From NCBI GenBank assembly GCA_028703175.1, contig JAQVNJ010000053.1, positions 1-37,088 on the forward strand: a stretch of DNA of 37,088 nt, read 5' to 3'. The notes below the pieces were generated by a model. It searched no databases. It saw only the letters and a list, made by a program, of their open reading frames with translations, and was not told the origin of the DNA. The stretch is from JAAYCB01 sp012744395. Lineage in GTDB: Bacteria > Planctomycetota > Planctomycetia > Pirellulales > Thermoguttaceae. Of this stretch, positions 34,996-37,088 are shown one piece after another. The position numbers were made by a program, and so were the translations under genes. The stretch's first letter is position 1. Each line of letters begins with the position of its first letter.

Positions 34996-35065
34996 TCTCG
35001 CCCGCAATCCGCAATGATCAAACGAACGGACTTCTCACGGGTCTCTAGGCGCTTGGAAAAAATCA

Positions 35066-35539
35066 ATGCACAGCCAAGAAGCACGAAACAAGCCTCGGCA
35101 TATCAGCACCGGGGGCAGCGACAATGACCCCGTGATTCGCACCTCGAACGCCGTGATACGCCACGCCGTGCGAGCGCTGGCGGTGCTTATGGTGCTCGTC
35201 ATTATTTGGGGCGTGCTCGATGTCGTTTGGATGCTGTACAACCGCCTTGTTGCTCCTCCATTCCTGCTGCTCGACATAAGCGACATCCTTGCCGTCTTCG
35301 GCGCGTTCCTCGCCGTCCTGATTGCCATCGAGATCTTTGTCAACATCACGTTGTATCTTCGGGAAGACGTGATCCACGTGAAGCTCGTTGTCGCAACGGC
35401 CCTGATGGCGGTAGCGCGGAAGGTGATCGTCTTCGATTACACGGACCTGAACGCCGAATACGTCTGGGGGACAGCAGCGCTCGTGCTGGCACTGGGCGTC
35501 ACCTATTGGCTGATTTCCATGCGAAAGACTGAGCATTGA
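35066..35539 (+). CDS. PsiE-family membrane protein
   Basis: A 157-residue protein of the phosphate-starvation-inducible PsiE family. A polar N terminus of about 28 residues precedes four hydrophobic segments: ALAVLMVLVIIWGVLDVVWM, ISDILAVFGAFLAVLIAIEI, VVATALMAVARKVIVFDY and GTAALVLALGVTYWLIS. The LREDVIHVKLV loop and the RKVIVFDY stretch are conserved in the family. Its function is not established; E. coli psiE is induced by phosphate limitation. The start ATG 35066 has only a weak GGAAAA upstream. It is intact among degraded transposon fragments, so it may have arrived with them. Confidence 0.88.
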   Translation: MHSQEARNKPRHISTGGSDNDPVIRTSNAVIRHAVRALAVLMVLVIIWGVLDVVWMLYNRLVAPPFLLLDISDILAVFGAFLAVLIAIEIFVNITLYLREDVIHVKLVVATALMAVARKVIVFDYTDLNAEYVWGTAALVLALGVTYWLISMRKTEH

Positions 35540-35563
35540 TTGAATCGCAATAGATTCACCATG

Positions 35564-35742
35564 CTTCACGCGATCCTCCGTCTTTCAACGGAGGAAGGCG
35601 GCCGGCCGATCAACACGATCACGACCAGCGGGGCGACTTCAATGGGGCCTCCGTCTTTCAACGGAGGAAGGGAGACACACCCCTGTCTCCAACACCAATA
35701 ATCCCACGCTTCAATGGGGCGCGCGGAGAAGCCAGAACAATC
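35564..35742. CRISPR. Very short degenerate CRISPR-like array
   Basis: Three repeat-like units start at 35564, 35637 and 35709, a regular 73- and 72-base period. The middle unit (35637-35670) looks complete: CTTCAATGGGGC, then CCTCCGT-CTTTCA-ACGGAGG (a 7-bp hairpin) and GAAG. The first unit keeps the 3' 23 bases identical (35575-35597) but has a changed 5' half. The third keeps only CTTCAATGGGGC (35709-35720). The two spacers are unrelated and about 36-37 bases long. The TTCAATGGGGC...GGAAG pattern resembles type I/III repeats. No cas genes are in the window. Confidence 0.6.
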
Positions 35743-35753
35743 CGCGCGGATTC

Positions 35754-35785
35754 AACAGGCAAGGCAAAACACCTTGCCTGTTTTT
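35754..35785 (+). terminator. Strong rho-independent terminator
   Basis: AACAGGCAAGG (35754-35764) pairs with CCTTGCCTGTT (35772-35782) over 11 bases with a seven-base loop, followed by TTTTT (35781-35785). It would end transcription through the CRISPR-like units from the left. Confidence 0.75.
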
Positions 35786-35789
35786 CTGC

Positions 35790-35946
35790 GCGCGTTGCGC
35801 TGCGCGCCGTTGCTCCCTGCCCGGTTGCTACGCGTCTGTTGCCCTTGCCACACTTCGCGCGATTGCCGGCAAGCAACCGGCCGATTGCCTCGCTGTTGCT
35901 CCCCCCCGCCGTTGCCCTTGCGGTCTTGTCTGCCCTGCCCGTTGTG
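35790..35946. repeat. TTGC-rich low-complexity tract
   Basis: About ten TTGC tetramers occur in some 150 bases, spaced irregularly by about 8-20 bases (for example CGTTGCTCC, GGTTGCTAC, TGTTGCCC, CGTTGCCC). No gene is recognisable. It lies between the terminator and the IS21-type left end. Confidence 0.5.
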
Positions 35947-36054
35947 ATTGTCAGGGGGCGCCCAAAACCGGCCAGGTAGGCGCCTGAAAAGCGGCCATTT
36001 TGAGGGCGTCGGATTAGGGTCGAATCCAGCACTTACGCTGGAGGAGATCCTGAG

Positions 36055-36597
36055 ATGGCGAATCGGCTCGAAATGGCTAAGATCAAGGCAATTCTTACGT
36101 TACATCAGCACGGCTGGTCCTGCCGGAGGATTGGTCGGGAGTTGGGCATCCGTCACGAGACGGCCTCGAAGTACATCCAGGCGGCCGGGGCGTCAGAACC
36201 GGCCACGGCGCCCCCCGGGTCTGACGACCCAAAACCGGCCACGGCGCCCCCTGGGTCGGAGCCCGATCCGCCGGACGGGGAATCGGGTTCGCAGAGCGAT
36301 TGTGAACCCTTCCGGGAGCAGATTCTGGCCCTGCTCGATCTGGGGCTGTCGGCCAAGCGGATCTGGCAGGATCTGAGTGGTGAGGTGGGAGAGTTCCAGG
36401 CGAGCTACTGGAGCGTGCGCCGTTTTGTGCGAAGTCTGAGGGGGACACATCCGTTGCCGTTTCGGCGGCTGGAGTGCGAGCCGGGCGAAGAGGTCCAGGT
36501 CGACTTCGGCACGGCGGCGCCCGTCCGGCAAGAAGACGGTCGCAAGCGACGGCCCTACGTCTTCCGCATCGTGCTGAGTCACAGTCGCAAGGGCTAG
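36055..36597 (+). pseudogene. istA: IS21-family transposase IstA, truncated
   Basis: The first 180 codons of IstA, normally about 400-500 residues. Residues about 5-45 form the DNA-binding helix-turn-helix (MAKIKAILTLHQHGWSCRRI, GIRHETASKYIQ). After a Pro-rich insert there is a second helix region (LGLSAKRIWQDLSGE) and the start of the DDE catalytic domain (GEEVQVDFGTA, with the first catalytic Asp, then RRPYVFRIVLSHSRKG). A stop follows at the junction with IS66-type DNA; the second Asp and the Glu are lost. The insert contains a tandem 12-codon duplication (PATAPPGSDD and PATAPPGSEPD). GGAG about 11 bases upstream supports ATG 36055. Confidence 0.85.
36197..36257 (+). repeat. 36-base tandem duplication within istA
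   Basis: Copies at 36197-36221 and 36233-36257 match at 24 of 25 bases with a period of 36 (12 codons). Between and into the second copy lies CCCAAAACCGGCCA (36228-36241), identical to 14 bases of the IS21 terminal-repeat unit at 35961-35974. Confidence 0.7.
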
Positions 36598-36767
36598 AGC
36601 GGCTTGATCCGGTCACGACGCCGGTTGACGAACAAAAACAGGTGCCCATCCAGCGGATCCAATTCAAACACTTGCCGGACCAACGTATGAAGGCCGTCGA
36701 AACTCTTCCGCATGTCGGTCGGCGTTGTATAGAGGTAGAGCGGTACGTTGGCGGGCAGACTCAGCAT
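36594..36767 (-). pseudogene. tnpB: IS66-family TnpB, 3'-truncated
   Basis: From ATG 36767 it encodes MLSLPANVPLYLYTTPTDMR, then SFDGLHTLVRQVFELDPLDG and HLFLFVNRRRDRIKPL, the conserved N-terminal half of IS66 TnpB (about 115 residues when whole). It stops after 57 codons exactly at the border with the IS21-type istA fragment; the expected YWDRDGF continuation is gone. Its ATG overlaps the end of tnpA, the usual IS66 coupling. Confidence 0.82.
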
Positions 36768-37088
36768 GAGTTCACCGCCTGGCACGCATCGCCCGCCGAA
36801 AGGATCGCCGTCCGCAACGCCTCCCTGTTCGCCGCGGGCACGCGAATCTTGACCCCGCCGGGAATCTCGATCTCTGCCCATGTCAACCCGACCACGTGCA
36901 CGGGCAGAAAACGCTGTCCTTCCTCTGCCCCAGCTTCCCCACGCGCTTGCCGCCCGGTTCACCTTGTTCCACGTTCTCCTTGCTGTAGCCGCCTTCGCCA
37001 TTGATAGAAACTCGGATCGGACACGCCCTCGCGACGGCAAAACTCCGCCACCGTCAGCCCGCCTCGCTCGAACCTCGCCAGCCGCTCT
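36761..37088 (-). pseudogene. tnpA: IS66-family TnpA, partial with internal stop
   Basis: Runs off the window edge. The frame reads ERLARFERGGLTVAEFCRRE and GVSDPSFYQWRRRL, the helix-turn-helix of IS66 TnpA. An in-frame TGA at 36959-36961 follows. The same frame then continues as FLPVHVVGLTWAEIEIPGGV and KIRVPAANREALRTAILSAG, the family C terminus, to a stop at 36761-36763 overlapping the tnpB start. The internal TGA suggests a nonsense change rather than a frameshift. Confidence 0.75.

Larger units (their letters stand above)
35949..36597 (+). mobile_element. IS21-type element, left part only
   Basis: The segment starts at TGTCAGGGGGCGCC, resembling IS21-family ends, and carries two tandem terminal-repeat units: GGCGCCCAAAACCGGCCA (35957-35974) and GGCGCCTGAAAAGCGGCCA (35979-35997), 22 bases apart. 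The 5' part of istA follows. The element ends abruptly at an IS66-type fragment, so istB and the right end are missing. Confidence 0.7.

Noticed and set aside
36011..36027. tRNA-like T-arm (GGGTCGAATCC)
   Set aside because: No acceptor, D or anticodon arm around it; it lies in the IS21 leader just before istA.

Overview
The window looks like a GC-rich chromosomal segment of a planctomycete, most likely Pirellulales-like. The main signs are two DUF1559 prepilin-type proteins with the C-terminal H-x9-DG motif, many Tat or lipoprotein export signals, a Gfo/Idh/MocA oxidoreductase and an SMP-30 protein with secretion signals, and a XylR-type AraC regulator. Lineage is inferred from gene content only.

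Layout. 0.5-3.8 kb: DUF1559 protein, lipoprotein, secreted purple-acid-phosphatase-like phosphoesterase. 3.9-7.9 kb (minus): an LplT-like lysophospholipid transporter followed by an Aas-like enzyme with a built-in carrier domain, probably lysophospholipid re-acylation. 8.2-10.2 kb: exported SMP-30 protein and Tat-exported aldo/keto reductase, followed by a truncated, frameshifted CDF metal transporter. 11.2-14.5 kb: zinc-ribbon protein, XylR-like regulator, and a second DUF1559/lipoprotein cassette. 14.8-21 kb: polytopic membrane protein, Gfo/Idh/MocA oxidoreductase, a frameshifted metal-binding lipoprotein and a large M14-type peptidase. 21.1-28.1 kb: housekeeping genes rny-ymdB, tilS and nifU-nifS. 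28.8-30.3 kb: crcB, DUF190 and a VTT membrane protein, a possible fluoride module.

From about 30.3 kb the sequence becomes accessory and decayed. It holds a TsdA-like cytochrome pseudogene, a DUF6933/pRiA4b ORF-3 fusion gene, a 5'-truncated AlkD, an XRE regulator whose ImmA/IrrE partner is cut off, remnants of ISAs1-, IS3-, IS21- and IS66-type elements, an intact PsiE-family gene and a very short degenerate CRISPR-like array. No cas genes, rRNA or tRNA were seen.

Most starts were moved inward from the longest open frame when a Shine-Dalgarno (SD) sequence or family length supported it. The most unusual items are the PlsC-ACP-ligase fusion beside LplT, the CRISPR-like mini-array, the two-turn direct repeat upstream of the XylR-like gene, the IS21 terminal-repeat copy inside its own istA, and an unidentified open frame spliced onto the broken ImmA gene.
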